Shown piece after piece: positions 1-8,997 of a stretch of DNA of 59,806 nucleotides. Source of the DNA: an uncultured Pseudomonadota bacterium (GTDB taxonomy: Bacteria; Pseudomonadota; Gammaproteobacteria; Steroidobacterales; Steroidobacteraceae); NCBI GenBank assembly GCA_903838705.1, contig CAILZL010000022.1:1-59806 (forward strand). Reading direction: 5' to 3'. The notes below the pieces were generated by a model. That model did no database searches. It was not told where the DNA came from and saw only the letters and a list, made by a program, of their open reading frames with translations. Within the stretch, counting starts at the first letter, position 1, and each line of letters starts with the position of its first letter. A program made the translations under genes and the position numbers.

Positions 1-152
1 AATCTGGCACCAGTACTGGGTATGCAGTAATTCCCATCACTGCCGTAACTAGATGGACAGCTGCCTATTCTCGGTAAAGCAATTGGTGTCAGTGGTTGTG
101 CAGCACTAGCCGCGAACGAAACACCTATAGTCAATATTGCAAGAAGTCTCAT
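1..152 (-). CDS. Small secreted Cys-containing protein, N-terminal part (cut by window edge)
   Basis: Reading the minus strand from the ATG at 152-150 gives about 50 residues without a stop before the window ends. The product begins MRLLAILTIGVSFAASAAQP, a short Sec-type signal peptide with a probable cut after ASA. It continues with a motif around CPSSYGSDGNYCIPS. AGGTGAAAG lies just upstream of the ATG and is a good ribosome binding site, which supports translation. I recall short proteobacterial secreted proteins with a repeated CPxGYxSxGxYC pattern, but their function is not known to me. It lies in the probable genomic island next to the integrase. The C-terminus is off the window. Confidence 0.55.
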   Translation of the reverse strand, partial: MRLLAILTIGVSFAASAAQPLTPIALPRIGSCPSSYGSDGNYCIPSTGAR

Positions 153-244
153 CTTTCACCTCAGATCGATTAGAGCCAAGTTAAGCGATCTGACATGACT
201 GGTCAATAATCGGTTCGATTACCAAGCTCAACTGCAAAACCGAA

Positions 245-355
245 TCACAGTATCTTGTGCTCGATCACCTGAGACACCATTACTGCCAAGCCACCAATAT
301 TGACGACCAAACCCACAACCATTTGCGTAGCTCGAATTCTTCTGTAATTGATCAT
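245..355 (-). CDS. Possible 36-residue membrane peptide
   Basis: The frame runs from ATG (355-353) to TGA (247-245) and encodes MINYRRIRATQ followed by a hydrophobic stretch (about residues 12-31) and a short polar tail. This is the charge-then-membrane-helix layout of a single-pass small membrane peptide. AGGAG lies six bases upstream of the ATG, better placed than chance would usually give, and this is the main reason to report it. No homologue is recognised. It could be a chance frame in an otherwise gene-poor stretch of the island. Confidence 0.35.
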   Translation of the reverse strand: MINYRRIRATQMVVGLVVNIGGLAVMVSQVIEHKIL

Positions 356-1036
356 CTCGGACTCCTCGTTTAGCTGATTTCTGTGATGAACATTATCGGG
401 AACTGAAATCCGTAGCTAATCGATTGTCGCTATGACTTTGATAGGGGTTGCATAAGTCTCAATAACCAGCGTCTCTTCGAGACACACGCCCTACGCTCGC
501 TTAGCTCACATACGTTCGCTGTCTCGCTTGGTCGTCATTATTTTCTTCGGCTCTCGCGGGATCGCAAAAGCGATTCTGCGAAATCACATTCACTAAGGGC
601 AGTTCATAGGTGCGGGTTTCTTAAGCCGCAAAGGGACAAATAAAACGTTGGTTCTATTTGTCTGGCATTCACTTGAGGTGTAGCACATGAGGACAGGGAC
701 AGACTTCAGCATTTACTCGTTGTGGATTGACTATGTCTCACGACCTAACAGTTGAGTCTTTTAGCAAGTTGTTAGGCAGCTGCTCTCGCATCTCAGCACT
801 GCGCATTTGTCTGTAGAAGCAACAGTGTGATTTTACGCCCTTTACCCTTAATTATCTTGGCGTAACACGATTGGTTCCAGTGACAGACTCGCACTTATGA
901 GGACGACGAGATAGTTTGTCGCTTTCTACGCAACGCCAGCGTTGTGACCAAACACAGTTTTACTTGCTATATCTGTATTTAGTCCTAATCGCATATTTCT
1001 TTAAATTATGTGTATTTACCAGTCCCTTACGCGAAT
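356..1036. other. Gene-poor stretch of the island
   Basis: No convincing reading frame on either strand. The only structure noted is a 7-bp inverted repeat, CCTAACA (744-750) and TGTTAGG (770-776), with a 19-base loop and no T-run, so it is not an intrinsic terminator. Frames here are broken by frequent stops. The stretch may hold decayed island cargo, but no recognisable remnant was seen. Confidence 0.5.
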
Positions 1037-2326
1037 TCACTTTTTAATGAGCATACCATTTCTATAATCAAATCCTGGAACTGCATTAGTGATCATTTTC
1101 GCTTCACTTGTGTGATAGTAGGTGTCTTCTATTTCTTTAGTACTTGTTCCACACATCTCTGCCACTTGTGTTGGATTGTAGCCTTTATTAATTTTGTCAG
1201 TGATGAAGGTGTGACGGAAACTGTTAAGAGTCAAGTTTCTATTAGCTATATCCTTTATCTCAGCAAGCTCTATTATTTTTCCGAGATGATAGTAGATTGC
1301 CCTCTCGGTAATTTTAGTAACACCATCAGTACTAAATATCAGACCCGCACTAAAATGCTTAGCGTTTTCTTTTCCTCTATTCGCTTCCACATAGCGCGGA
1401 TACAGTATTTTGAATAAATCATCGAAATAATCTAAGTCTTTAACAACAAATCGTCTCGTCTTTCTAACCTTAGAAATCGCCGCACGTACATTAATCTTAA
1501 CCAAACTGTACGTTTCGTCAGACGATCTCCCTTTAACGTTCTTTTCCATCCATTCAATATCAGACCAGCAAAGCTGCCGCTGCTCACCACGACGCAATCC
1601 AGTAATGATTGAAAGCAGAAAGAAATAACCAACAATAACTTTAGTTAGGTTATCTTCTTCTTGAATAGCTTTTTTAGCGCCTGAAATGTATTTTTCGATC
1701 TCCCTGATTAGCACCACAACTTCTTCTTCAGTGAACATACCTCTGCGCAGTGCTTCGTCACCTTTATCAATGCGCTTCATAGGTTTAAAATCGAAACAAT
1801 CAATATACGTTTCATTGCGCTTATAAAGCCACTTCATCATTGCATTGATCGTGGTCTGCTCATTTGCGACGGTAGTCTGACTTACAGTAATATTTTTCTT
1901 GGTTTTTGTACGACTGTGAAGGTAGTTCTCGCAGTCTGTACTCTCTAATTCCTTGAGCTTTGTGTCTCGACCTATGAAAGCAAGCCAATGCTCTAAATGG
2001 ATCTTAATCGTTCCATAACGCCCTTTCACGATCAGATCAGCTTCAACGTCCTTAGCTCTCTGCTGCAAGTACTCTAAAACACCCTCTTTAGCTGTCTTTG
2101 AGAAATACTTTTTGCCAGACAATTGCTGCGCCATCAGCTCGTGATAGTGCTTCTTAGCTTTCGCTTCTGCCGTGTCTCTATTTCGTGTGCGAAGACTGAA
2201 TCTTGCGTACTTGCGCTCTTTCTCAAGCCACATCCGCATCTGCCAATACTCACCCCGTTTATAGACGACAGCTTCGTCAAAAATGTTTATCTCATCGCCA
2301 GTGAATGAGTGTTTCTTGAGTGGCAT
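1037..2326 (-). CDS. int: Tyrosine recombinase / phage-type integrase
   Basis: A 429-residue site-specific recombinase that would insert or excise a mobile island by strand exchange through a covalent phosphotyrosine. An N-terminal SAM-like core-binding region (about 85-180) precedes the catalytic domain (about 200-410). Visible catalytic residues are R245 in TGLRRGE, R371 in NSFRHTF, and a tyrosine at 403 or 404 in DTYYH. Two conserved positions deviate: the first His of the HxxR box is Asn (368), and the usual GH before the nucleophile reads GT. These changes occur in some integrases but could lower activity. The gene ends with its start close to the 3' end of guaA, a known hotspot for integrases of this kind. 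It is AT-richer than the adjoining gua genes, consistent with transfer. Confidence 0.9.
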   Translation of the reverse strand: MPLKKHSFTGDEINIFDEAVVYKRGEYWQMRMWLEKERKYARFSLRTRNRDTAEAKAKKHYHELMAQQLSGKKYFSKTAKEGVLEYLQQRAKDVEADLIVKGRYGTIKIHLEHWLAFIGRDTKLKELESTDCENYLHSRTKTKKNITVSQTTVANEQTTINAMMKWLYKRNETYIDCFDFKPMKRIDKGDEALRRGMFTEEEVVVLIREIEKYISGAKKAIQEEDNLTKVIVGYFFLLSIITGLRRGEQRQLCWSDIEWMEKNVKGRSSDETYSLVKINVRAAISKVRKTRRFVVKDLDYFDDLFKILYPRYVEANRGKENAKHFSAGLIFSTDGVTKITERAIYYHLGKIIELAEIKDIANRNLTLNSFRHTFITDKINKGYNPTQVAEMCGTSTKEIEDTYYHTSEAKMITNAVPGFDYRNGMLIKK

Positions 2327-2327
2327 G

Positions 2328-2407
2328 GTTTGGCGTTGGGTAACTACGTTTTGCAGTAGCTACAGTTATGTGTAGCTTTATGTGCAACTCTAAAGCCAAC
2401 GCCAAAC
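2328..2407. repeat. Nested inverted repeats in front of the integrase
   Basis: GTTTGGCGTTGG at 2328-2339 is matched perfectly by its reverse complement CCAACGCCAAAC at 2396-2407. Inside lies a second pair, AGCTACA (2358-2364) and TGTAGCT (2371-2377), with a 6-base loop. Related GTAGCT/AGCTAC hexamers recur at about 2477-2483 and 2487-2492, up to the guaA stop codon. The outer repeat begins two bases upstream of the integrase ATG, so it covers the leader and probable promoter. It could be an integrase or excisionase binding region or an operator. Both readings are inference. Confidence 0.7.
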
Positions 2408-2488
2408 TAATTCAATGACTTATCTTGGTGTGCGCCACTTTTGTGTAACTGGAATATCGTTATAGATCAGTTACTTAGCTACCAAAAG

Positions 2489-2520
2489 CTACTCCCACTC
2501 AATAGTGGCCGGGGGCTTGC
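2489..2520. other. Candidate attachment site at the guaA 3' end
   Basis: The last codons of guaA (encoding ATIEWE and the stop) adjoin the integrase locus. The 3' end of guaA is an established insertion site for islands carrying tyrosine recombinases, which usually duplicate this end at the far side of the insert. I looked for a second copy of the sequence in 1-1036 and found none, so the partner site should lie off the left edge. The exact core cannot be set from one end. Confidence 0.3.
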
Positions 2521-4078
2521 TTGAAATATCGTACGTGACCCTTGATATACCGCGCACTTCATTGATGATGCGGCGTGAAACTTGATCAAGGAACTCATAA
2601 GGCAAGCGCGCCCAATGTGCCGTCATGAAGTCGATGGTCTCCACGGCACGCAAGGCAATAACATAATCATAGCGACGGCCATCTCCCATCACGGCTACGG
2701 AACGCACTGGTAAAAACACGGCGAATGCCTGACTGGTACGGTCGTACAGATCATGCTTGTACAGTTCTTCAATGAAGATGGCGTCCGCCTTACGCAGAAG
2801 GTCTGCATATTGCTTGGTTACCTCACCCAGAATTCGCACCGACAGTCCCGGACCGGGGAATGGATGGCGGTACACCATGGTACGCGGCAAGCCAAGCTCA
2901 ACACCGATACGACGCACCTCATCCTTGAACAGTTCGCGCAGCGGCTCCAGCAACTTGAGCTTCATCTTCTCCGGTAAGCCACCCACATTGTGATGACTCT
3001 TGATTACATGCGCCTTGCCGGTTTTTGATCCAGCCGACTCAATTACATCCGGATAGATTGTGCCCTGCGCCAGCCATTTCACGCCTTGCAGCTTGGCTGA
3101 TTCCTCTTCGAATATTTCCACGAAAAGACGGCCCACGATCTTGCGCTTGCGCTCTGGATCAACCTCGCCCTTGAGGGCTGAAAGGAAACGTTCCTCAGCG
3201 TTGACTCTTATCACCCGCACACCCATGTGCTCGGCAAAAGTCTGCATGACCTGATCGCCCTCATTGGCGCGTAACAAACCATGATCTACGAATACACAGG
3301 TCAACTGATCACCGATGGCACGATGCAGTAACGCCCCGACAACGGAAGAATCAACACCACCGGAAAGGCCAAGCAGCACGTGATCCGTACCTACCTGTTC
3401 GCGCACACGGTGAATCGAGTCAGCAATGATATTGCCTGCATCCCAACGCGCTTCACAGCCACAGATTTCCCGCACAAATCGCTCCAGCATGCGCGCGCCC
3501 TGCAAGGTATGGGTAACTTCAGGATGAAACTGCACACCATAGAACCGGCGCTTTTCATCGGCCATCGCAGCAAGGGGGGCATTGGGCGTCACACCCACGA
3601 CGACAAACCCCTGCGGCAGGGATTCAACACGGTCACCATGACTCATCCATACATCCAGCAGGCCGCGCCCCTGCGCATCGTTGTGATCACGCAGGTCATC
3701 AAACAGGCGGCAAGGTGCCGTAACACTGACCTGTGCATAGCCGAATTCACGATGGGCACCGGCACTGACCCGCCCACCCAGTTGAGCCGCCATGGTCTGC
3801 ATGCCGTAACAGATGCCAAGCACTGGAATACCCAGATCAAAAACAGCCTGTGGCGCAACGGGCGGCTCGGCATCGGTAACAGACTCGGGCCCACCGGAGA
3901 GAATGACGCCGCGTGGATTGAAAGCCCGAACCGCTTCTTCACTGATATCCCAAGGATGAATCTCGCAGTAGACACCGGACTCGCGAACCCGTCGGGCAAT
4001 CAGCTGGGTATATTGCGCACCGAAATCCAGAATCAGAATCTTGTGAGCATGAATATCCAGATTTTCGGTTACAGACAC
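2489..4078 (-). CDS. guaA: GMP synthase (glutamine-hydrolysing)
   Basis: Converts XMP, ATP and glutamine to GMP in the last step of guanine nucleotide synthesis. The 529 residues match the family (E. coli 525). The class I glutamine amidotransferase domain carries C90 in GICYGM and H185/E187 in FHPEV. The ATP pyrophosphatase domain has the PP-loop SGGVDSS at 239-245. The C-terminal dimerisation domain ends in the canonical IEWE. The start is GTG at 4078; no in-frame ATG fits before the conserved ILILDFG block. It lies 98 bases behind guaB on the same strand, as in the guaBA operon of other gammaproteobacteria. The 3' end seems to be the insertion site of the neighbouring island and is intact. 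Confidence 0.98.
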   Translation of the reverse strand: MSVTENLDIHAHKILILDFGAQYTQLIARRVRESGVYCEIHPWDISEEAVRAFNPRGVILSGGPESVTDAEPPVAPQAVFDLGIPVLGICYGMQTMAAQLGGRVSAGAHREFGYAQVSVTAPCRLFDDLRDHNDAQGRGLLDVWMSHGDRVESLPQGFVVVGVTPNAPLAAMADEKRRFYGVQFHPEVTHTLQGARMLERFVREICGCEARWDAGNIIADSIHRVREQVGTDHVLLGLSGGVDSSVVGALLHRAIGDQLTCVFVDHGLLRANEGDQVMQTFAEHMGVRVIRVNAEERFLSALKGEVDPERKRKIVGRLFVEIFEEESAKLQGVKWLAQGTIYPDVIESAGSKTGKAHVIKSHHNVGGLPEKMKLKLLEPLRELFKDEVRRIGVELGLPRTMVYRHPFPGPGLSVRILGEVTKQYADLLRKADAIFIEELYKHDLYDRTSQAFAVFLPVRSVAVMGDGRRYDYVIALRAVETIDFMTAHWARLPYEFLDQVSRRIINEVRGISRVTYDISSKPPATIEWE

Positions 4079-4176
4079 GGTAGCAACTCAACAACACACG
4101 TAGACCGGGCGCCGCAACCCAGCATCAGGAATCCATCAGACCGGGTGCGGCACCCGGCTCAATCAACATCATCAAG

Positions 4177-5637
4177 TTATCGCACCCGATAGTTCGGCGC
4201 TTCCTTGGTGATCTGAACATCGTGCACATGACTCTCGCGATATCCGGCATTGGTGATACGCACAAAACCGGGCTTGGTACGCATATCTTCAATGGTGGCG
4301 CTCCCGGTATAGCCCATGGCAGCCCGCAAGCCACCGGCAAGCTGGTGCAGGATGGTGACTACTGAACCTTTGTATGGCACACGACCTTCCACACCTTCCG
4401 GAACCAGCTTTTCCAGCTCCTCAGTAGCATCCTGGAAATAACGGTCCTTGGAACCCTGCGCCATAGCCGCCACTGAGCCCATGCCCCGATATGATTTATA
4501 TGAAGCGCCCTGAAAGAGCTCAACTTCGCCGGGTGATTCTTCAGTACCAGCAAAGATGCCACCCATCATTACTGAATGTGCGCCTGCAACCAACGCTTTG
4601 GCAATGTCACCGGAAAAGCGAATGCCACCGTCTGCAATCAGGGGTACGCCGGTACCTTGCAATGCCTTGGCCACATTGGCCACCGCTGATATCTGTGGCA
4701 CACCCACACCTGCCACGATACGGGTAGTACAGATGGAGCCGGGGCCAATGCCCACCTTGACACCATCAGCACCGGCTTTGACTAATGCGAGCGCTGCTTC
4801 AGCGGTAACAATGTTGCCGCCGATCACCTGCTGATCCGGCCACTGCTCTTTGATGCGACGTACAGCATCAAGCACACCCTTGCTGTGTCCGTGTGCTGTA
4901 TCGACTATCACCACATCTACATGTGCTTCACGCAGGGCAGCAACTCGCTCCATGAGATCACCACCGGGCCCAACTGCTGCGCCGACGCGCAATGCACCAT
5001 GTTCATCTTTGCAGGCACGCGGAAATTCAGTGGCTTTCTGGAAATCTTTAACAGTGATCATGCCCTTCAGATTGAAGTCCGCATCCACCACCAGCACCTT
5101 TTCAATACGATGCTTGTGCAGCAAGGCCAGCACTTCAACCTTGGGTGCATTCTCACGCACAGTGACCAGCTGATCCTGTGGCGTCATCACCTGTGATACC
5201 GGTGCATCAAGCCGCGTTTCAAAACGCAGATCCCGATGCGTCACAATTCCAACCGCCTTGCCATTCACCACCACCGGCACACCGGAAATATTCTTGGCCT
5301 TGGTCAGTTCCAGTACTTCGCGGATGGTCTTGTCAGGCGTAATCGCAATCGGGTCCTTGATCACGCCACTTTCATATTTCTTGACGCGACTGACTTCCCG
5401 CGCCTGGGCGGCGATGGACATGTTCTTGTGGATGATGCCCATTCCGCCTTCCTGGGCAATGGTAATCGCCAGACGTGCCTCGGTTACTGTATCCATCGCT
5501 GCCGAGAGCATCGGCAGATTGAGACGGATGCTACGAGTAAGTTGCGTGCTGAGGTCTACCTCGCGCGGCAGTACTTCGGAATAAGCGGGTACCAGGAGCA
5601 CATCGTCAAAAGTTAGTGCTTCCTCAATAATTCGCAT
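4177..5637 (-). CDS. guaB: IMP dehydrogenase
   Basis: Oxidises IMP to XMP with NAD+, the committed step toward GMP. The 486-residue product has the TIM-barrel catalytic domain interrupted by a CBS pair at about 95-205. The active-site loop [15 protein letters not shown] contains the catalytic C303. The reading frame is open for 46 more codons upstream, but the family N-terminus [15 protein letters not shown] sets the start at the ATG at 5637-5635; the longer version would have a Pro/Arg/His-rich tail unlike the family. It forms an operon with guaA and is divergent from xseA. Confidence 0.98.
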   Translation of the reverse strand: MRIIEEALTFDDVLLVPAYSEVLPREVDLSTQLTRSIRLNLPMLSAAMDTVTEARLAITIAQEGGMGIIHKNMSIAAQAREVSRVKKYESGVIKDPIAITPDKTIREVLELTKAKNISGVPVVVNGKAVGIVTHRDLRFETRLDAPVSQVMTPQDQLVTVRENAPKVEVLALLHKHRIEKVLVVDADFNLKGMITVKDFQKATEFPRACKDEHGALRVGAAVGPGGDLMERVAALREAHVDVVIVDTAHGHSKGVLDAVRRIKEQWPDQQVIGGNIVTAEAALALVKAGADGVKVGIGPGSICTTRIVAGVGVPQISAVANVAKALQGTGVPLIADGGIRFSGDIAKALVAGAHSVMMGGIFAGTEESPGEVELFQGASYKSYRGMGSVAAMAQGSKDRYFQDATEELEKLVPEGVEGRVPYKGSVVTILHQLAGGLRAAMGYTGSATIEDMRTKPGFVRITNAGYRESHVHDVQITKEAPNYRVR

Positions 5638-5684
5638 GGTATGGCCCTGCCCTAAGTTAACGGGGCTTGAAAATGAAGCTCGCG

Positions 5685-5713
5685 ATTGTACGTGCCGCAG
5701 CCCCCGGGGTAAA
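5685..5713 (-). promoter_or_regulatory. Candidate guaBA promoter
   Basis: On the minus strand TTTACC (5713-5708) and TACAAT (5690-5685) are separated by 17 bases. They lie about 48 bases in front of the guaB ATG, in the 164-base space shared with divergent xseA. The -10 is close to consensus and the -35 is weak. No PurR-like operator was recognised. Confidence 0.4.
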
Positions 5714-5801
5714 TGACAGTTGTGGCTCACTGGCCGATCGTCCAGCAGGACAAATCCTTTTACAGGCAGACACACCGGCGCCGCAGCACTATCATGCCCG
5801 T

Positions 5802-7196
5802 ATGAATCAGGATTTCGACTTCACCCCCAGCCCTGCTGTTCCTGAAGAACGCGACGTATATACCCCTGCCCGCCTGAATCGCGAGGCGCGTAGCCTGCTG
5901 GAACGGGGTTTTGGCAGCCTTTGGCTGGAAGGCGAGCTGTCCAACCTGTCCCGCCCGTCCTCCGGTCACTGGTATTTCTCACTTAAAGATGAAGCCGCTC
6001 AGCTGCGATCGGCCATGTTTCGTCAGCGGAATATGCTGGTGAACTTTTCACCCAGGGATGGCATGCGGGTGCTGGTACGCGGCAGGGTCAGCCTGTACGA
6101 ACCGAGAGGCGATTACCAGTTTCTGGCCGATGTCATGGAGGAAGCGGGCGAAGGCGCCCTGCGTCGTCAATTTGAGCTGCTCAAGGCCAGACTGGCTGCC
6201 GCCGGTCTGTTTGCCAGTGAACATAAACAGAAGTTGCCTGAACTGCCGGTCCGGATCGGTGTGATCACCTCGCCCACCGGGGCAGCCATTCGCGACATTC
6301 TGCATATCCTCAAACGGCGCTTCCCCGGCATTCCGGTACTGATCTATCCGGTGCCAGTACAAGGGGCCGCTGCCGCCGCACAAATTGCCGCAGCGATCCA
6401 GCTTGCTGATCAACGCAAGGACTGCGACGTTCTGATCCTGGCCCGAGGCGGCGGTTCACTGGAAGATCTGTGGGCATTCAACGAAGAAGTCGTGGCACGC
6501 GCCATCCATGATTGCAGCATTCCCCTGATTACCGGTATCGGTCATGAAGTGGACTTCACCATCGCCGATTTTGTTGCTGACGTGCGTGCACCCACCCCCT
6601 CGGGAGCGGCAGAGCTGGTCGTACCCGATCAACAAACCTGGTTGCAGGCACTGGCTGCACTGCAGCGTCGTCTTGTTGCCGGATTGAAGCGCATGCTGGG
6701 CAGCCACCAGCAGAATTTCATCTGGTTGCAGCGCCGCCTGAGTCAACTCCATCCCGGTGTACAACTGCGCCAGCGCGCACAGCGTCTCGATGAACTCGAA
6801 CAACGTCTGATCCGGGCTTTGAAACAGGGTCTTGAGCAACGCCATCAACTGCTTGGTACGCAGATAGCTCAACTACAGGCACACTCCCCAGCCCTGCAGC
6901 TGACCAACGCATACAACCGTCTGCAACAACTTCAGACACGCATGCATACCAGCTGGCGCGAACAGCAGGAACAGTTGCGCAATCGGCTGACGGTTGCCCT
7001 TCGAACGCTGCACGCATTAAGCCCGCTTGCAACTCTGACACGAGGATATGCCATTGTCAGCGATGCAAAGGGCAATGCGACAAGCGATGTCAGTCAGCTT
7101 CAGGTTGGAGAGCAAATCACAGCGAGGTTGGCCAGAGGCAGTCTCATGGCCACTGTCAACAGAGTGATTCGCGATGAAAGCAATTCCGGGGAATAA
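5802..7196 (+). CDS. xseA: Exodeoxyribonuclease VII large subunit
   Basis: Large subunit of exonuclease VII, which with XseB degrades single-stranded DNA to short oligonucleotides. The 464 residues (E. coli 456) begin with an OB-fold region ([20 protein letters not shown]). The catalytic core includes [30 protein letters not shown] and [16 protein letters not shown], followed by a long coiled-coil segment and a C-terminal region with TRGYAIV. The frame is open for 45 residues upstream, but the chosen ATG at 5802 gives the usual start just before the VYTPARLN segment. Divergent from guaB, an arrangement also found in E. coli. No xseB is present nearby. Confidence 0.97.
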   Translation: MNQDFDFTPSPAVPEERDVYTPARLNREARSLLERGFGSLWLEGELSNLSRPSSGHWYFSLKDEAAQLRSAMFRQRNMLVNFSPRDGMRVLVRGRVSLYEPRGDYQFLADVMEEAGEGALRRQFELLKARLAAAGLFASEHKQKLPELPVRIGVITSPTGAAIRDILHILKRRFPGIPVLIYPVPVQGAAAAAQIAAAIQLADQRKDCDVLILARGGGSLEDLWAFNEEVVARAIHDCSIPLITGIGHEVDFTIADFVADVRAPTPSGAAELVVPDQQTWLQALAALQRRLVAGLKRMLGSHQQNFIWLQRRLSQLHPGVQLRQRAQRLDELEQRLIRALKQGLEQRHQLLGTQIAQLQAHSPALQLTNAYNRLQQLQTRMHTSWREQQEQLRNRLTVALRTLHALSPLATLTRGYAIVSDAKGNATSDVSQLQVGEQITARLARGSLMATVNRVIRDESNSGE

Positions 7197-7232
7197 TCCG
7201 CGACTGATTGTCCACAGGTTCGCATAGACACC

Positions 7233-8090
7233 ATGATTCATACACCAGCGTCCCGTTATCCGCATACAGCAAGTTCATTCAAATACTGGATGAGCACGAT
7301 CGTACTGCTTGTATTCTCTTCTCTGGCCAGTGCACTACCCACTGAAAGCCGCGTTCCCGGCGGAATTGCCATCATCTCACTACCCGCGAGCGAATCACCA
7401 CCACTGGTAAAGTACGGTCAATATCGCGTGACGGTGATCAGGAACCAGAATAAGTGGCTGGCACTGGTCGGCATTCCACTTGCTGCAAAACCCGGTAAAC
7501 AGACACTAAGCGTCATCACGAACAAACAGACGAGCCAACTCAGCTTTACCATCAAGAACAAGCAGTACCGATCTCAGAACCTCACGATCAGTAATGAACG
7601 TCAGGTCAACCCCAATGAAGAAGATCTGAAAAGGATTACCGCCGAGTCAGCTCGTACTGAAGCCGCACTGACGCATTTCACGGATACACTGGTACCGGAT
7701 ATGAAACTATTGCAACCCATCAAGGGCACACCCAGTGACTCGTTCGGCTTTCGCCGTATATTCAATGGTGAAGCACGCAATCCGCATAGCGGCATGGATA
7801 TTCCCGCTCCTGAAGGCACACCGATTCAGGCACCTGCAGATGGCATCGTGACTGAAGCCGGTGACTTTTTCTTCAACGGCAATACTGTCTTTATTGATCA
7901 TGGTATGGGACTGGCAACCATGTACTGTCATCTGAGCCGAACCGATGTGACAGTGGGTCAGACTGTAAAGCGCGGAGAAATAATTGGTCTGGTGGGTGCC
8001 ACCGGACGTGTCACCGGACCGCATCTGCACTTCGGCGTATCGTTGAACCGGGCCATGGTGGACCCCGCATTATTCTTCAACAAGCAATAG
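7233..8090 (+). CDS. Secreted M23-family peptidoglycan metallopeptidase
   Basis: A 285-residue zinc endopeptidase of the LytM/M23 type, expected to cut peptide cross-links of peptidoglycan in the periplasm. A hydrophobic signal segment at about 20-34 (MSTIVLLVFSSLASALP) is followed by an Ig-like N-terminal domain of the kind often found before M23 domains. The catalytic domain follows at about 165-275. Zinc ligands H185 and D189 in HSGMD and H266 in HLHFG are intact, and H264 is also present, so an active enzyme is expected. It begins 36 bases after xseA on the same strand. An internal ATG at 7290 would shorten the N-terminus before the signal peptide. Confidence 0.9.
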   Translation: MIHTPASRYPHTASSFKYWMSTIVLLVFSSLASALPTESRVPGGIAIISLPASESPPLVKYGQYRVTVIRNQNKWLALVGIPLAAKPGKQTLSVITNKQTSQLSFTIKNKQYRSQNLTISNERQVNPNEEDLKRITAESARTEAALTHFTDTLVPDMKLLQPIKGTPSDSFGFRRIFNGEARNPHSGMDIPAPEGTPIQAPADGIVTEAGDFFFNGNTVFIDHGMGLATMYCHLSRTDVTVGQTVKRGEIIGLVGATGRVTGPHLHFGVSLNRAMVDPALFFNKQ

Positions 8091-8113
8091 CGGATACGTA
8101 TTGCAGAAAGCTC

Positions 8114-8995
8114 TCAACTCATGGTTGTGCAACGCACCACCAGATGCAAGCGGTCACCCTTGGGAGTAGTCAGTGACAGATCAACGCATCCTGCATCCTG
8201 TTCATTGCGCTGACTGCGGAATACAAACTCACCGGGCAGATAGATCGGCAACTTGAAACAGGCATCCAGCTCTATCGGACCTTCAGGGAATGCCGCTTCC
8301 GCCAGTCCAATACAGCGCGCCAACGACCACATGCCATGTGCCACGGTCTGCTTGAACTGGAAAGCCTGCGCAGTGCGGTCAAACAGATGAATGGGATTGA
8401 AATCACCTGATACGAATGCATAACGCCTGCCGGTATTGGCAGCGGCATGAATGACCTGCTCACTGATCATGCGTAAATCGTCGCGTTGCGCACGTTCAAT
8501 ACTCGGGCGCTTGCCCGGTGCTGTGCGCCTTGCCAGCATGGTACTGACCTCTTCCCAGACCAGCTCGCCACCCTGCCATGCGCGTGTCACCAGATCATAT
8601 TCCTGACCGATTTCAGTCTCACGCAAGGTGCTGCACTCCACGGCAAGGCGTAATACCGCATCGGCATGAATGGGTCGCCACTGGCGGATAACATTACGCA
8701 GGTGCACCAGACCCAGCACCTTGACCGGAAAGGCCTCATGCACGAACACGCGCATGTGTAATGGCATGGCCAGTACATGCAGATAGGCATGCGGCAACAC
8801 AGCAGCATCAGACAAACCACAAATGTCACGATATCGACGCAAGTGCGCAGCACTGATACGCACCTTCGCTGCCTCAACCGAGATTGATGGCATGACCAGA
8901 CCATCCGCTGCCAGCATGGGCTTGCGAGAACTCAGCACCTTGCAATAAGGCCAGACCATGGATGGCAAACTGGCATGTGTCTGCTTGAACATCAT
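8114..8995 (-). CDS. MaoC-like acyl dehydratase / hot-dog fold hydratase
   Basis: A 293-residue protein with two hot-dog halves. The C-terminal half carries the hydratase signature around SGDFNPIHLFD, with the catalytic D-x4-H pair preserved, and AHGM downstream. Such enzymes hydrate or dehydrate enoyl-acyl thioesters; the substrate here is unknown. The N-terminal half lacks the motif, as in other double hot-dog hydratases. It starts two bases after the ccmI stop, so it is almost certainly co-transcribed with the cytochrome c maturation genes, although no functional link is known to me. Confidence 0.85.
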   Translation of the reverse strand: MMFKQTHASLPSMVWPYCKVLSSRKPMLAADGLVMPSISVEAAKVRISAAHLRRYRDICGLSDAAVLPHAYLHVLAMPLHMRVFVHEAFPVKVLGLVHLRNVIRQWRPIHADAVLRLAVECSTLRETEIGQEYDLVTRAWQGGELVWEEVSTMLARRTAPGKRPSIERAQRDDLRMISEQVIHAAANTGRRYAFVSGDFNPIHLFDRTAQAFQFKQTVAHGMWSLARCIGLAEAAFPEGPIELDACFKLPIYLPGEFVFRSQRNEQDAGCVDLSLTTPKGDRLHLVVRCTTMS

Positions 8996-8997
8996 AC

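Noticed and set aside
744-776. CCTAACA...TGTTAGG with GTTRRRY/RYYYAAC-like ends, resembling an integron attC
   Set aside because: Only 33 bases long, shorter than any attC I know; one copy, no gene cassette and no integron integrase.
1010-1417. 135-residue plus-strand frame opposite the integrase end
   Set aside because: Antisense shadow of the integrase, no ribosome binding site and no domain.
3380-4192. 270-residue plus-strand frame opposite guaA
   Set aside because: Antisense shadow of a clearly coding gene; composition is Arg/Thr/His-rich and no family is recognisable.
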